The notes under the pieces: generated by a model | The model's database searches: none | Told to the model about the DNA's origin: nothing | What the model saw: the letters and a program-made list of their open reading frames with translations, nothing else | NCBI GenBank assembly: GCA_944470555.2 | Contig: OX104130.1 | Coordinates: 76,265,160-76,329,159 of the forward strand | Length of the DNA: 64,000 nt | DNA from: Heterobilharzia americana | Lineage: Eukaryota > Platyhelminthes > Trematoda > Strigeidida > Schistosomatidae | Direction of reading: 5' to 3' | Program-made: the position numbers and the translations under genes | Part shown: piece by piece, positions 24,186 through 34,362 of the stretch | Layout of the letters: each line of letters opens with the position of its first letter | Numbering within the stretch: position 1 is the stretch's first letter

Positions 24186-24579
24186 CCGCCCACAATTATC
24201 ACGCACTATCAATATAATATTAGTATGCTACTAAGAGACTCATTGATAAGCCATTCAATTATCTTAGAATCGAAATTTCAACTTAATACATCGACTCAAA
24301 TGTGTATGAATAAGCTAGTCAGTCATAAAGTTTTCAGTTCCATACAGATTTTGTGTCATTTAAACAAGATAATGATGTAACATCTAGGCAAATTCAGATA
24401 CATCTTAAATATGATACACTCTCTCCCTAAGTAGTGAAAGTCATCTAGCTATGTAAACGCTTACGTAAATGTTAATCACAATAATAAAATTCATAATTCA
24501 ATGATTGACAGGTCTATGATTAGATATTAGGCTACCGAAGCAAATAAGAAACTAATCAATTAGATTTTAAGTTGGAATT

Positions 24580-24905
24580 ACCACTGAATGATATCAGTCG
24601 GAGGAATATTGTAAATCTGGAAATCGTTCAAGTATAGGACTCCCAAGTAGTGCGCAAACGCCACCCCGCACCACCACACATCGAACCCATGACCTTCATC
24701 TTCTATGGACAGCAACCTTACAACTGAGCCACTGAGTCAGAATCCATTGATCCATACTTCATACTTCTGTCAGTTCATGGTAGAGCGTGACCTGCATCCA
24801 GTGTCGTCGTTGAGTAACTGTCTTCATGTTCTACTTGGTTGACTCCACAGGTCATGACTTCTTATTGGAACTTCAGGAATCGCCGCTCGAATTTGATGTT
24901 AGCCA
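24580..24905 (-). mobile_element. tRNA-like repeat family C, full unit
   Basis: Minus-strand unit: a leader of about 150 bases (including GGAGTCAACCAAGTAGAACA), a tRNA-like core (CTCAGTTGTAAGGTTGC, then GGGTTCGATGTG) and a tail ending CTCCGACTGATATCATTCAG. This copy shows the whole unit, about 320 bases. Non-coding. Confidence 0.6.
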
Positions 24906-25014
24906 ATAATGAATTCCAACCTAAAATCAGTTAATAAATGCCTACGAAACATTCAGATAGAATTAGAATATATTACTTTTTGAAAAAAATACCTATTTGA
25001 CTGAAATAAAGAAA

Positions 25015-25290
25015 CCTAATTGGTTAGTTCAGTGGTTAGTATGGTGGACGTTAGAGTTATTCCATCATCTTGGTTTAATGCATATATGTTAAAGACTAAA
25101 ATATGAGCGACTTAGCAACTGCTAAAATCACTAACCAGCTTTCGATGACTTTAAAGGTCACCCTAGCAACAACCGAAATAACCAATTAGATTTCTCCATT
25201 TCGGCAGGAAAGGTAAATTTTCACAAAACAGAGAAGTCCAATTGGTGATTTCAGATGTTTCTAGGGTGTCCTTTAGGTAGGCCAATCAGG
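25015..25290. repeat. Dispersed AATTGGTTA-type repeat
   Basis: The motif around CCTAATTGGTTAGTTCAGTG, with a following GACTTTAAAGGTCACC, recurs here in both orientations and again at 27,310-27,500 and 20,355-20,410. Function and class are unknown. It may be an old short element. Confidence 0.4.
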
Positions 25291-25401
25291 GTCCTCGATT
25301 TTATGGAAAAGTGCTTTTTCAGTGGAAACACTAAAGACTGTAATGAGTGAGAAAGATTTAACTTAAATAATAGGGTGTTGAAACAATAATAATAGTGTTA
25401 G

Positions 25402-25850
25402 TGCTTGTATTATACCGTTGTTGATTGGACCGAAATGATTGGTCTAAATTGGCATATGGGGTCTAGTGAAGATGCCTCGATATACCTGTGTAGTTCTAGT
25501 TATAGTAAAGATGGATAGAGGCCAGAGGTGGAATCCAAGATGTCCACTTCGTCCTATTTGCGACTCGTTAGCTGGATGTACCTGTTTCCCAGTGAGTAAT
25601 GTTGTTCCCGCCGGGATTCGGACTCGGGACCGGTTGCTTCAAACGTCAGAGCGTCATCCACTACATCATATCCAGCTGACGAGTCCCAAATAGGACGAAA
25701 TGAGCATCCTGGATTCCACTGCTAGCCACTACCCATCATTAATATGATTTAAAAAACAGGTAATATTGAGGCATCCGTACAGGAGCCCATATGTTAGTGG
25801 AGACCGATCATTTCGGTCCAATCAACGACGGTATAATACAAGCAATTACA
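25402..25850. mobile_element. SMalpha near-palindromic element with inverted 3' tails
   Basis: Both outer ends are the SMalpha tail in opposite orientation: CTTGTATTATACCGTTGTTG at the left and AACGACGGTATAATACAAG at the right. They form inverted repeats of about 42 bases. The left arm is a minus copy through the tRNA-like part. Near 25,665 it switches directly into a plus-strand hammerhead and tail. It lacks a second tRNA-like part, so it is an asymmetric foldback. The next plus copy starts almost at once (25,862). Confidence 0.75.
25670..25722 (+). ncRNA. Hammerhead ribozyme, all core residues present
   Basis: Self-cleaving RNA motif. Stem I is ATCCAG (25,670-25,675) with CTGGAT (25,709-25,714), six pairs. 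The core CTGACGA is at 25,676-25,682. Stem II is GTCC/GGAC (25,683-25,686 and 25,693-25,696) with loop CAAATA. GAAA is at 25,697-25,700. Stem III is only A-T, T-A and G-C with a two-base loop, and the predicted cut follows C25,708 (ATC). All invariant positions of the hammerhead core are present. The tiny stem III matches the schistosome SMalpha ribozyme, for which dimeric folding is known to help. Cleavage itself is inferred. Confidence 0.8.
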
Positions 25851-25861
25851 CTAAAACTATA

Positions 25862-26055
25862 CCCGTCGCACAAGAGGTAGATGTCGTGGCTCGGTGATAT
25901 AGTGGAAATCGCTTTGGCGTTTGAAGCGATCGCCTCCGAGTCCGAATCCCGGTGGGGACAACATCGCTCACTGGGAGGCAGGTACATCCAGTTGATGAGT
26001 CCCAAATAGGATGAAATGCGTATCCTAGATTCCACTGCTAGTCACTATCTATCTT
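25862..26055 (+). mobile_element. SMalpha-like repeat
   Basis: It starts CTATACCCGTCGCACAAGAG, has A-box-like TCGGTGATATAGTGG, B-box-like GAGTCCGAATCCC and a hammerhead with one core change (TTGATGA for CTGATGA) and a G-U closing pair in stem II. It ends CACTGCTAGTCAC. The pol III promoter boxes look usable. The ribozyme is probably weakened. Confidence 0.75.
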
Positions 26056-26409
26056 CACAACAATAATAGTGGTTATAATGATAATGTTGCTAGTCAATGA
26101 TGCAAAGGTAGAATGATAATAAAATGGGTTAAGATTTTAAATCGTTTATAAGATGTACATAGATTAAAAAGGTGAGAAAGTTGATAAACAACCAAAGCAT
26201 TAGTTAATGTGAGACAAGTTAATTGAAGTAAATCGTAGATGTTTCCTTAAAAGTTGCGATTATTAGGAAAATCAAATGAGGTAACACCGGAAACAATTAT
26301 ATATAAAGATAAAAGTGATAATGACGATATAAGAGTACAAAGATAAATCTGACAATAAACCGGGGAAGAGGGGAAAGTAAATAGGGAACGAAGCTCACTA
26401 AGACTAAAA
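26056..26409. other. No gene recognised
   Basis: AT- and purine-rich sequence downstream of the PLE-C fragment (which reads toward it). It may be PLE 3' untranslated sequence, but I have nothing to compare it with. Confidence 0.4.
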
Positions 26410-27120
26410 TAAATTTAGGCCAAGGTAATGAGAAAGGCTACATACTTCTTTCAACACAAAGATCAGGTTTCATTTTTGACAAATAGCTAAGGTCACTAAT
26501 GTTTTTAAGAGCTGAACACAAAGGAAACGTGAGGTGTTTGAGTGAATTCGATAGACAGCCTTAAAATCCTTGTTCGGGTAGGTTGAATGGTTGGAATCGA
26601 TTAGATGTTCAAGGATAGAACTTCTGATACATTTCCTTTCACCCTTATAAAACTAGGTGAGAATATGTTTTCGTATACGTGTTGACAGTAATCTCTGATT
26701 ACGGCCGATGGGCCTTGCTTCACAGGAGCAGGTGAACTTGTAGATACACATGAATATGGCCTGTTGAGGGATTTTTTCTTTTATAAAAACTGGGAACAAA
26801 TTACGACTGGTAAAGATCGAGTAAGTTTTGGCTGGGAAAAAGTCCTATTAATTGTTTTGGAAAGACGATTTTTCAGGATATCTGATGTTGCATCACCTTT
26901 GAAGTCCGGATCCATGAACAAAGTCTTGTTAGAAACTGAGCTGGTGACTGCTTTCGCATGTCTTTCTCGCATATTCATATTAATAAATCGGTTAGCACAG
27001 CCATTTTCCAGGAGCGTCCGTCTTAGAAAGTCAAGCTCAAGTTGGACACATTCCGTACTACAAATATTACGTACTAGCGACATTATAAACATAACCACCA
27101 TTATTATTGTTCCCAACCCC
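26410..27120 (-). pseudogene. PLE-C connector and GIY-YIG domain, decayed
   Basis: A minus-strand frame of 111 codons (27,116-26,781) includes ELDFLRRTLLENG and DPDFKGDATSDILKNRL, the region before the endonuclease in one Penelope lineage. After a frameshift near 26,765 the sequence reads MCIYKFTCSCEARPIGRNQR, the CxC-type GIY-YIG start, with the YIG position changed to PIG. It continues with SILEHLIDSNHSTYPNKDFK and ends about 26,420. This differs from the IPCNDCE type at 4.5 kb, so it is a separate lineage. The RT is missing and stops are present. Confidence 0.7.
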
Positions 27121-27161
27121 CATTATTTAAGTTAAATCTTCCTCACGGATTACAGTCTTTA

Positions 27162-27166
<5 letters not shown>

Positions 27167-27199
<33 letters not shown>
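27167..27199. repeat. (TA)n microsatellite
   Basis: A pure TA run of about 16 units beside the PLE-C fragment. Confidence 0.95.
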
Positions 27200-27202
<3 letters not shown>

Positions 27203-27309
27203 AATGTACAGTTTAAGAACAAATTCGTTGCAAAGAGTCCCCTCCGCTGAATATCTTGTTTGTGATGTCACAATGGGAATTATGAAAATATTGAAATACT
27301 AAACCCTGA

Positions 27310-27500
27310 TTGGTCATTTCAGTTTCTGCTAAGGTGGCCTTTAAAGTCATCCCAGTTCTCGGTATTCTGGTTAAAAATGTTTTTTATAAAATGAAGAAAC
27401 ATAATTGATTATCTAAGCCGGTTTTATTATACAACATCGAAATTTAATTGGTTATTTTAGTAGTTGCTAACGTGAACATCTGAGTTGTCACTCTGTCCTT
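27310..27500. repeat. Dispersed AATTGGTTA-type repeat
   Basis: It contains two related stretches, CTGATTGGTCATTTCAGTTT with GGCCTTTAAAGTCATC, and TTAATTGGTTATTTTAGTAG, spaced about 130 bases apart. They resemble 25,015-25,290. Confidence 0.4.
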
Positions 27501-28556
27501 ATTAACTCTGTACTTCTGGGTTAAATCTGCAAGTAGTACTAATTCAATGTTTGATGAGTCTTAAACAAGTAATTTCACGCCACTTGCAGTTATTCACTGG
27601 CACTCATACATCAACAAGTACTGTGTTTTCATGTGAAGGATAACCAGTCCTTGTTCAGTTTCTTTTTATTGACAATGGATTCATCTTTTGTCCCTGAATT
27701 AGCAGTTTGATGAAGCCTGGTGAAACATAGCTGAAAGATAGTGGTCTATACAGACACCTAGTGTTTGACTGGAAATAGAGATGGGTTATTTTCATAACCA
27801 TTTCGTTTAAGAAGCAAATATATTAAACTCTATGCACCCACCATGGTATACAAAAGTTCAACCATACCACCTTATTTAGCTTGGGTATTGTGCAAAGAAA
27901 ACCATGTTAGACACATAGACTTGCCAATCAACTTTGCAATAGCGAACAGTTATTCTGACCCTGAAGTCATTAAACATTTCAGTAATCACGTTATTCCTCA
28001 TCATGCATTGTTAAACAAAACGATTACTAATATATATTTGAAAAATGATATCAAGTATTCGTGTAAACCTGAACGCCTGACAATGTTGATATGACTTAGA
28101 ATTTTGAGTAGATAAGGTAAGCTAGTTGATTGTGTTGTGAACTTACTAGGATTACAATGAGTTAAAGGTACGTTTCAAATACCTCCTTAACTTCAGTTCG
28201 AATTTGAGATCCCCATGGAAATAAGGTTATTGATGGCTGATGCATTAAGTCACTAACTGTTCTGTTAAGCAGTGTACACCACCTAAATGCTACTTGATTA
28301 CTGATTATTTAAGTACTCATTGCATATTCTTCAAAAACAAACATATTGCGCCAAATCAATTTTTTACTAATTTGTATATTGAATACTTCATTTCTGTTTT
28401 TTGTTGCTCTTCACTTTCAAATGTTTCCACACAGGTGGTTTTTAAATCTGTGTGATGGCTACCTATACTTTAAGATCAAAATTGAGAACTAGGGTTCTAG
28501 TCGAATAGTGAAAAAGACGTGTAGCTTACGTGACTCATTATTATGGTGGTGTTATT
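27501..28556. other. No gene recognised; one unassigned ORF
   Basis: A plus frame of 83 codons at 27,843-28,094 (MVYKSSTIPPYLAWVLCKEN and onward) has ordinary-looking amino acid content but no motif that I recognise, and no splice signals that I can defend. The rest is AT-rich. Confidence 0.3.
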
Positions 28557-28732
28557 GATGGATAATGGCTGGCGGTGGGATTGAAGACTTACATTTCATT
28601 CTAGTCATGACTCGTCAGCTGGATGTACATGACTCTCAGTGAGTGAAATTATTCCTATCATAATTCAAACTCGGGACTAATGGCTCTATTCACTAGGTCA
28701 CCGAGACACAATATCCACTTCTTATGCAACGG
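28557..28732 (-). mobile_element. SMalpha-like repeat
   Basis: Minus copy from GGCTGGCGGTGGGATTG to TATTCACTAGGTCACCGAG. The core keeps CTGACGA and GAAA, but stem II (GTC...GAAT) and stem I are weak, so cleavage is doubtful. Confidence 0.65.
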
Positions 28733-29544
28733 TAGTTTTATGTTCTTCTTAAATGGACCTTTTTTAATGTGAGTTCGACGCCATGTCGTATTCTTCACAT
28801 TTAAACAATAAAGATCTCGTATTTTTTAAGCCCTATATAAAATTAAAATATAAGCAATGTGATTGGTTGAACTCATGAACCGTCACAGAATTTTAACGAT
28901 GTGATCATATCCGCTTGTGTTTAACAGTTTACATGTATGTGTAGTCACATGCATGCATAGGATGGATCAGTTGATCGATGAGCGTAGATGCTAAAATAAC
29001 CACAACAATAATTAAGATTGAATCATCCTTTTCACTAAACGTAATAGATGCCCAACTTCGTCAATAACAAAGCATATCAATGAAATGGGTCATAACCTTA
29101 ATTAATATTCATATTTTACACTCATTTAAAACTTGGGTTTGTTGAAACTCTGAATGTAACGAAGTTGCAACATCGTTTATTGAATGAAAAATCATTTGTT
29201 GTTATATTAAATCTTATTTAGTGATTCAGGTTTTGTGAAAAGGTTGATTAATGCACAATCTTCCTCTCTCCATAGACCTCTAAAGAAACAAGTTGACTTT
29301 ACTTCATACTGATTATTTCTATCAAACCATTTACACTTTGATATATTTTATATGAATCTCTATGACAAGTAAATTTATGACAAGACTAATCAAATTGTAT
29401 CTCTCATATGCATTACACATCCCAGATAATCCTCGTCTTCTTTTGCTAAAATTTTATTTTTGATAATTAGATGGATTACACAGTGAGTTGAACAACTTCG
29501 TCATTTACTTGATAACACTTTCCACCCATTCTTCATATCGATTA
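28733..29544. other. No gene recognised
   Basis: AT-rich sequence with no motif or repeat match noticed. Confidence 0.5.
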
Positions 29545-30031
29545 TCAGTGTGACTATCTAAGATAGCCGTAGTTTGAGAGACTAGTATTGATACTGAATG
29601 ATGAATGAACCATGCCAAGATCCAAACTAGCAACCATCAGGTTATCAGCCCAGTGCTCTTACAACTCGGTGATGAGGCCCGACTACTGAACAAACTCTTA
29701 TTTCATCTCAGTTAACAAAGGTTTTGAAGTGACTGAATGCAAGTCACTAACAGAATAATATGAGATGTGATAATGCTACTAACGTAATGAGATACTTGGA
29801 TGCGATATGCATAGAGAATATTCTCCCTCACTATTTTATACTTCACTGAGCCACGTAAATGAGAGAGAAAAGATGGAAGTGTGACTGTGGAGAAGGCGAA
29901 TTTATTTTACGAGAAGCACACCATTCATGTATAGTTTTTCATCTAAAAATGAAGTTATTAGTTAAGAAGTTGGGAAATTGGTCATCTGTCTCTCGTAACT
30001 GAACAATGAGATTCTTCCTGCCATACAGTAA
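29545..30031 (-). mobile_element. Family B composite, inverted copy of 23,780-24,185
   Basis: The tRNA-like end lies on the minus strand (29,630-29,683, with GATGAGGCCCGACTACTGAA at its border). The 330-base module follows to 30,031 and is nearly identical to 24,115-23,780 in reverse. Homology then jumps to 32,092-32,275, with the RTE insertion between. Inverted-repeat sequence at 29,545-29,615 matches the family B arms. Confidence 0.65.
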
Positions 30032-32091
30032 CCTAACCTCGACAAGTTTACTGGTTCACTAGTTAATTGCCGGTCCTAAGACCAGATAAAGAGCGAAAGT
30101 TGGGCATACGGCTAGCAACCCTACTCCGCAAAACCAATACAATCGATAAACAAACTTTAGAGGACAAAAATACATAAAAGACAAAAACAAAACTAAATCA
30201 TCGACGGAATCGATGACACCAAATGACGCCAGCTGATAAAAGACTTCAGGAAGGCCCAGCCACGAAAGTATCAGTGAACACAAACCCCACGAATAAACAA
30301 GAAGTAAAGTCTTGAGTGGCACAAAAATGCAGTTTTTCGGGAAACCAGCAAAACCAAATGGAATTCTCCTAGAAACACTGAAAACAGACTCAGAGACAAC
30401 AGCGCACATACTCACTTTTACCACTATAGCAGAAGGTCTCGAAGGAAGAAAGGAAGGAAGGAATGAAGGTACCTGTCGATTGTCTCGAAGAAGCTCTAAC
30501 CTGTCAAACTCTCAAACAAGGGAGACCTAGGCCTTTGCAAGAACTGGCAAGAAATCATCCTCCACTCCGGTCCACCAAAAACAAACAAAACATTGTGCCA
30601 CATAATCCTACTGAGTCTGAAACATGCTATGGATTCAAAATTACCACCAGAACAGGCTGACTGATTGACTCACTGACTGGCTGGCTGGCTGGCTTCAGGA
30701 ATTACAAATCATGTACGGATCAAATTGCAACGCTACACTACACATCATCATAGAACAGAGCATAGAATGCCAGTCAACTAGATCATTATCTCAACTTCAT
30801 CGACTTTGAAAAGGATTTCGACAGCATCGACAGACAAGTAACTTGACAGGCAGTTGATTCAACTCTACAGCTTTAGTGCTACAAACCCTTTATCAACCTC
30901 ATTCAACAGCTACATGATGATGATGATGCTACATACCAAGAAATCCGCAATGGAAAGCTGAGAGAAGCCTTTGAGTTGAAGACAGGAGTAAGACAAGGCT
31001 ACCATCTACTATCAACACAAACGATCTTCCTAATTGTCACGGAATGAACACGAATGCATCAGGCAACAGACAATTGTGATGAGTGAGAAGATGGGCACAA
31101 GCTGGCTGGACCGATGAAAAGTCCCTAGAAGATTTGGATTTCACCAACGATGATGATTTATATCTCATGTCTTAGGTCGCACAAACTCGAAGGTCTACAG
31201 ACGAAAAGCAACAAGTTGACAGAGGAGAGAAGGTAGTGAAGACGGGATTTCCTTCAAGTGAACGTGGTGAGGACAGAGGTGATGAAGACAGTGAGACACC
31301 ATCACAGCCACCATCACCACCACCACCAATAACAACAACGAGAGGCAACAATCAGCATCACTGGGAGGAATGTAGAGAAAGTAGTCTGTTTCACCTACCT
31401 GCCTACCTAGGCAAGACAGAATCGTTTCAACTAGAGTCGGTGGCATCACAGATGAGGATGTAACAAGCATGATGGGAAATATGGCAAGACAGGTCTCTAT
31501 TATCATCAAATAATCAGTGTGGAGATCTACTGTACTGTTCTGTACCGCCCTGCACTCAGGATAAAGGGTGAACAAGATCCGGATTTCCAAGACTAATGTC
31601 AGTCAAGCCAGTGCTTCTATGTGATGGTTGAGAGACTTGATGCGTCACGAAAAGCATTTCCAACAAAGTGCAGACATACATCACATCAACAGCTGTCGCC
31701 TACACTCTCTCACTCGATACTGACACTGAATATCAGATGACCAGAATAATAAGAATAAGCAACAAGAAACTATGGCCTGCCACTAAAACCAACCAACAAC
31801 GTACCGCCCAACAAAAATGAAGAAGAAAGTAGAAATGGATTGGGTATAGACTGAGAAGGCAGATTGGGGACATCAAGCGTAAGGCCAAGCCTTCTGGGTA
31901 GAGGCCAAATGGGAAACGACGAGCTGGGTGACATGTAGGAGATGGTGTGAGGATGAAATGAAAGCTTATGGACAGTCTTGGGGTCAGGTTTAAAAGAGTA
32001 CCGAGAAGAGAGTGAAATGGTGACGTCCTATTGAAGCTGTGTGTTCCACTAAAAACTCGTGGGACAAATAATAATAGTAAATATACAGTAA
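30024..32091 (+). pseudogene. Defective RTE-clade LINE, copy 1, with target-site duplication
   Basis: TACAGTAA at 30,024-30,031 and again at 32,084-32,091 flanks the insertion. The 3' end is ACAAATAATAATAGTAAATA. Readable RT pieces include GKPAKPNGILLETLKTDSE (30,345), the start of the RTE RT, and FELKTGVRQG (30,970). Motif C is altered to FTNDDDLYL (31,137). The C-terminal region (EIYCTVLYRPALR) lies near 31,530. In-frame stops and frameshifts are shared with copies at 34.9-36.2 kb and 56.5-58 kb. The first 220 bases (30,032-30,250) have no counterpart in the other copies. The ORF 31,236-31,463 is an out-of-frame reading. Confidence 0.8.
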
Positions 32092-32275
32092 TATGAAACA
32101 AGGTTGAAGTTGAAAACTACTACCTCGTTGACTGATGACTTCGAATGTCGATTTCGATTCAGGCGACTTTAAATCATGTTTTGCCGAGTATCATGTGAAT
32201 TCATGATGCCTTGCCATCGCTTGATCGCATTCACACTGGCTACCCCGAAAGGACTTCTCATTTCATGGTATTTAT
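32092..32275 (+). mobile_element. Family B interior, continuation of 29,545-30,031
   Basis: It matches the reverse complement of 23,620-23,775 (ATGAAACAAGGTTGAAG, then GAATTCATGATGC and CACTGGCTACCC). It is the far side of the repeat that the RTE interrupted. Confidence 0.65.
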
Positions 32276-33424
32276 GCAGCTCCAAAACTTAAGTTTTGCA
32301 GCTGTCTATCTACTTATTATGTCATTGCTGCTAACAATGGAATTTTTCAAATATCTGCAAAAGTCCAATCGTAATGTATTAAACATTAAAAGTGTCCCTC
32401 TGTTTCATCCTAACACGCAACTGATAGTTGATGCATGCACAATAAAAGCCGCACCTTCTTACAAATTGATCACTTAGTCAGGATCTATCATCTTGTATTC
32501 TATTTACTGACAGATTTCGACAGTCTTCTTCAGTTTATATACTTGACCTTCTAGGTATTCGTTAGATTAAAGTATTTGCCTAATTAGGTTGATTGTCTAC
32601 TGTTAAATTTACTCTCTGATTCCATTCCACTGTAATCTAAGGTGTGATAAGAATCCTAGTCAGAATCTTCTAACATATATCTGTGGCAGTATTGTATTTC
32701 TTGAAATAATTAATAAAAACTTCTGAATAATTAATGCAAAATAGTGATCTTGAATATGATGAAACTGTTGGAATGATACAGCATTCCAAAAATACTGTTA
32801 GACAATAAACATTCAGATGAATTCTATTTAAACTATATAAATAACACTGTAAAACGAAGGTGACATTATGGCGATTATAAGCGGTGACTTCAAAGCAAGA
32901 TGAGATATGCATATCAAAGCCTTTGCGGTGTCACCATTTAAAGAAAGGATATTGGAAATTCTTTGTAGGATTCTTATCAGTGCCAGGTATACATTCCTAT
33001 AGAAGTGGATAAACTTATCCAATAAAACGGTTTGAAGGTTATCGATCCTATCGACTAAAATAAGCAATACATCAAATACTTTATGATGACTGTCATGTCA
33101 ATTGTGTAGTTTGTAGTAGCCAGTTGCAGTTAGTTAGTGTATAACAACACAGGAATTTGGCTTAATGTAATATGGTAAAACCCTACTAAAACAAGCACTT
33201 TCTAAAAATAGCTGAGCCTATTGCCATGCATGTACTGATGCTTTTTTCTTTTTAGAGGGTTAGACAGTGACACTTTTAGAGCCTAATATAGTTAAATGCA
33301 ACATTCTTAAATGTTTTTTTTAGTGAGATAACAAAGAAGTGAAAGACTGTGAAGATGAAGCTTGATAATTTCGCGAATGCTCTGAAATAAATGTGAAGAA
33401 TAAACTGTGTCGAAAATGTTATTA
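32276..33424. other. No gene recognised
   Basis: AT-rich. Short frames at 32,211-32,477 (plus), 32,912-32,670 and 33,067-32,828 (minus) carry no motif. Confidence 0.45.
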
Positions 33425-33600
33425 AGCAAATCAGCGACTGAGTCGGAATCCAGTGGTTTATACTTCCTACTTCTGTCAGTTCATCATACAGCATGACCTT
33501 CATCCACTATCATCGTTGAGTAACTATCTTCATGTTCGACTTGGTTGACTCCACAGGTCATGACTTCTTATTGGAAGTTTGGGAATCACTTCTCGAAGCT
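33425..33600 (-). mobile_element. tRNA-like repeat family C, leader fragment
   Basis: It matches the leader part of the unit at 24,740-24,890 (CTTGGTTGACTCCACAGGTC on the plus strand). The tRNA-like core is cut off near 33,430. Confidence 0.6.
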
Positions 33601-33604
33601 AGTC

Positions 33605-33745
33605 ACCGATGGTGGTGACTAGTATTAGAATTTAGGATGCAACTTTCGTCCTATTTTGGACCGTTCAGCTATATATCCCAGCCTCCAAGTGAGTGAGATC
33701 ACTCTCACTAAGACTCTAGAACACGACCAACCACTTAAATGGCGT
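33605..33745 (-). mobile_element. SMalpha-like repeat, degenerate
   Basis: Minus copy containing CAACTTTCGTCCTATTTTGG. The core reads CTGAACGG with GAAA, so the hammerhead is broken. The tRNA-like part is only faintly visible. Confidence 0.5.
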
Positions 33746-34362
33746 TAAAAAAACACCAACATGTACCCAACTCATTAACTGCTCAGAAGAGGAATAAGAA
33801 TGTTGGTGTAAAACTTCAGTGAATCACAAAAAACACCCAGTAAAATGATTGAAGATATTCGATTTTCTGAATATATTTCCGTGTGGCAAGACAAACGTTG
33901 ACTACATTGTTAAGTATGCAATGAGGACAATTTCTGATGTGAACAATAAAGCTTTATTAGGAAAATATCCAACTCAAAGAACATGAAGTACCCACAATGT
34001 TCCGTTGTAATTTCAACTGATCTCAACTTGAACTAAAGTTATTCCATAAATACTGTTTAACACATGTTAAAATATTTGAGTATTACATTACATTAAACAT
34101 TTTTACTTGTTAATTCTAACACAAGGTCTTTCAGCAAAGATATTACTTTTGATGTACTTCAAGGAAGAAGCAACAAGATTTTACCTTTTTCATTTTTAAA
34201 TGACTTCTATCACAAAACAATGCAAAGGAATCAGCTGCAGTTAGTCGTATTCAACCTCACTTCTTTCAATAAACTCTGGCTGGATTATAAAGTGGTTTTC
34301 CTCAGACATGTTGGTTCATAGGTTGATCTCCAGCGTGATCGTGAGTGTGCACTGCTGAGGAC
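33746..34362. other. No gene recognised
   Basis: AT-rich. A short family C-like piece (GTGTGCACTGCTGAGGACT, near 34,347) sits just outside the RTE 3' end. Confidence 0.45.

Noticed and set aside
26764..27135. 123-codon plus-strand frame
   Set aside because: It is antisense to the PLE-C connector, which reads well on the minus strand.
30059..30424. 121-codon minus frame with many hydrophobic residues
   Set aside because: It overlaps the RTE insertion antisense. Nothing supports it as a membrane protein gene.
31236..31463. 75-codon frame found three times (also at 34,956-35,183 minus and 57,099-57,326)
   Set aside because: It is an out-of-frame reading of the same RTE RT region. Its conservation reflects the recent copying of the element and not selection on this protein.
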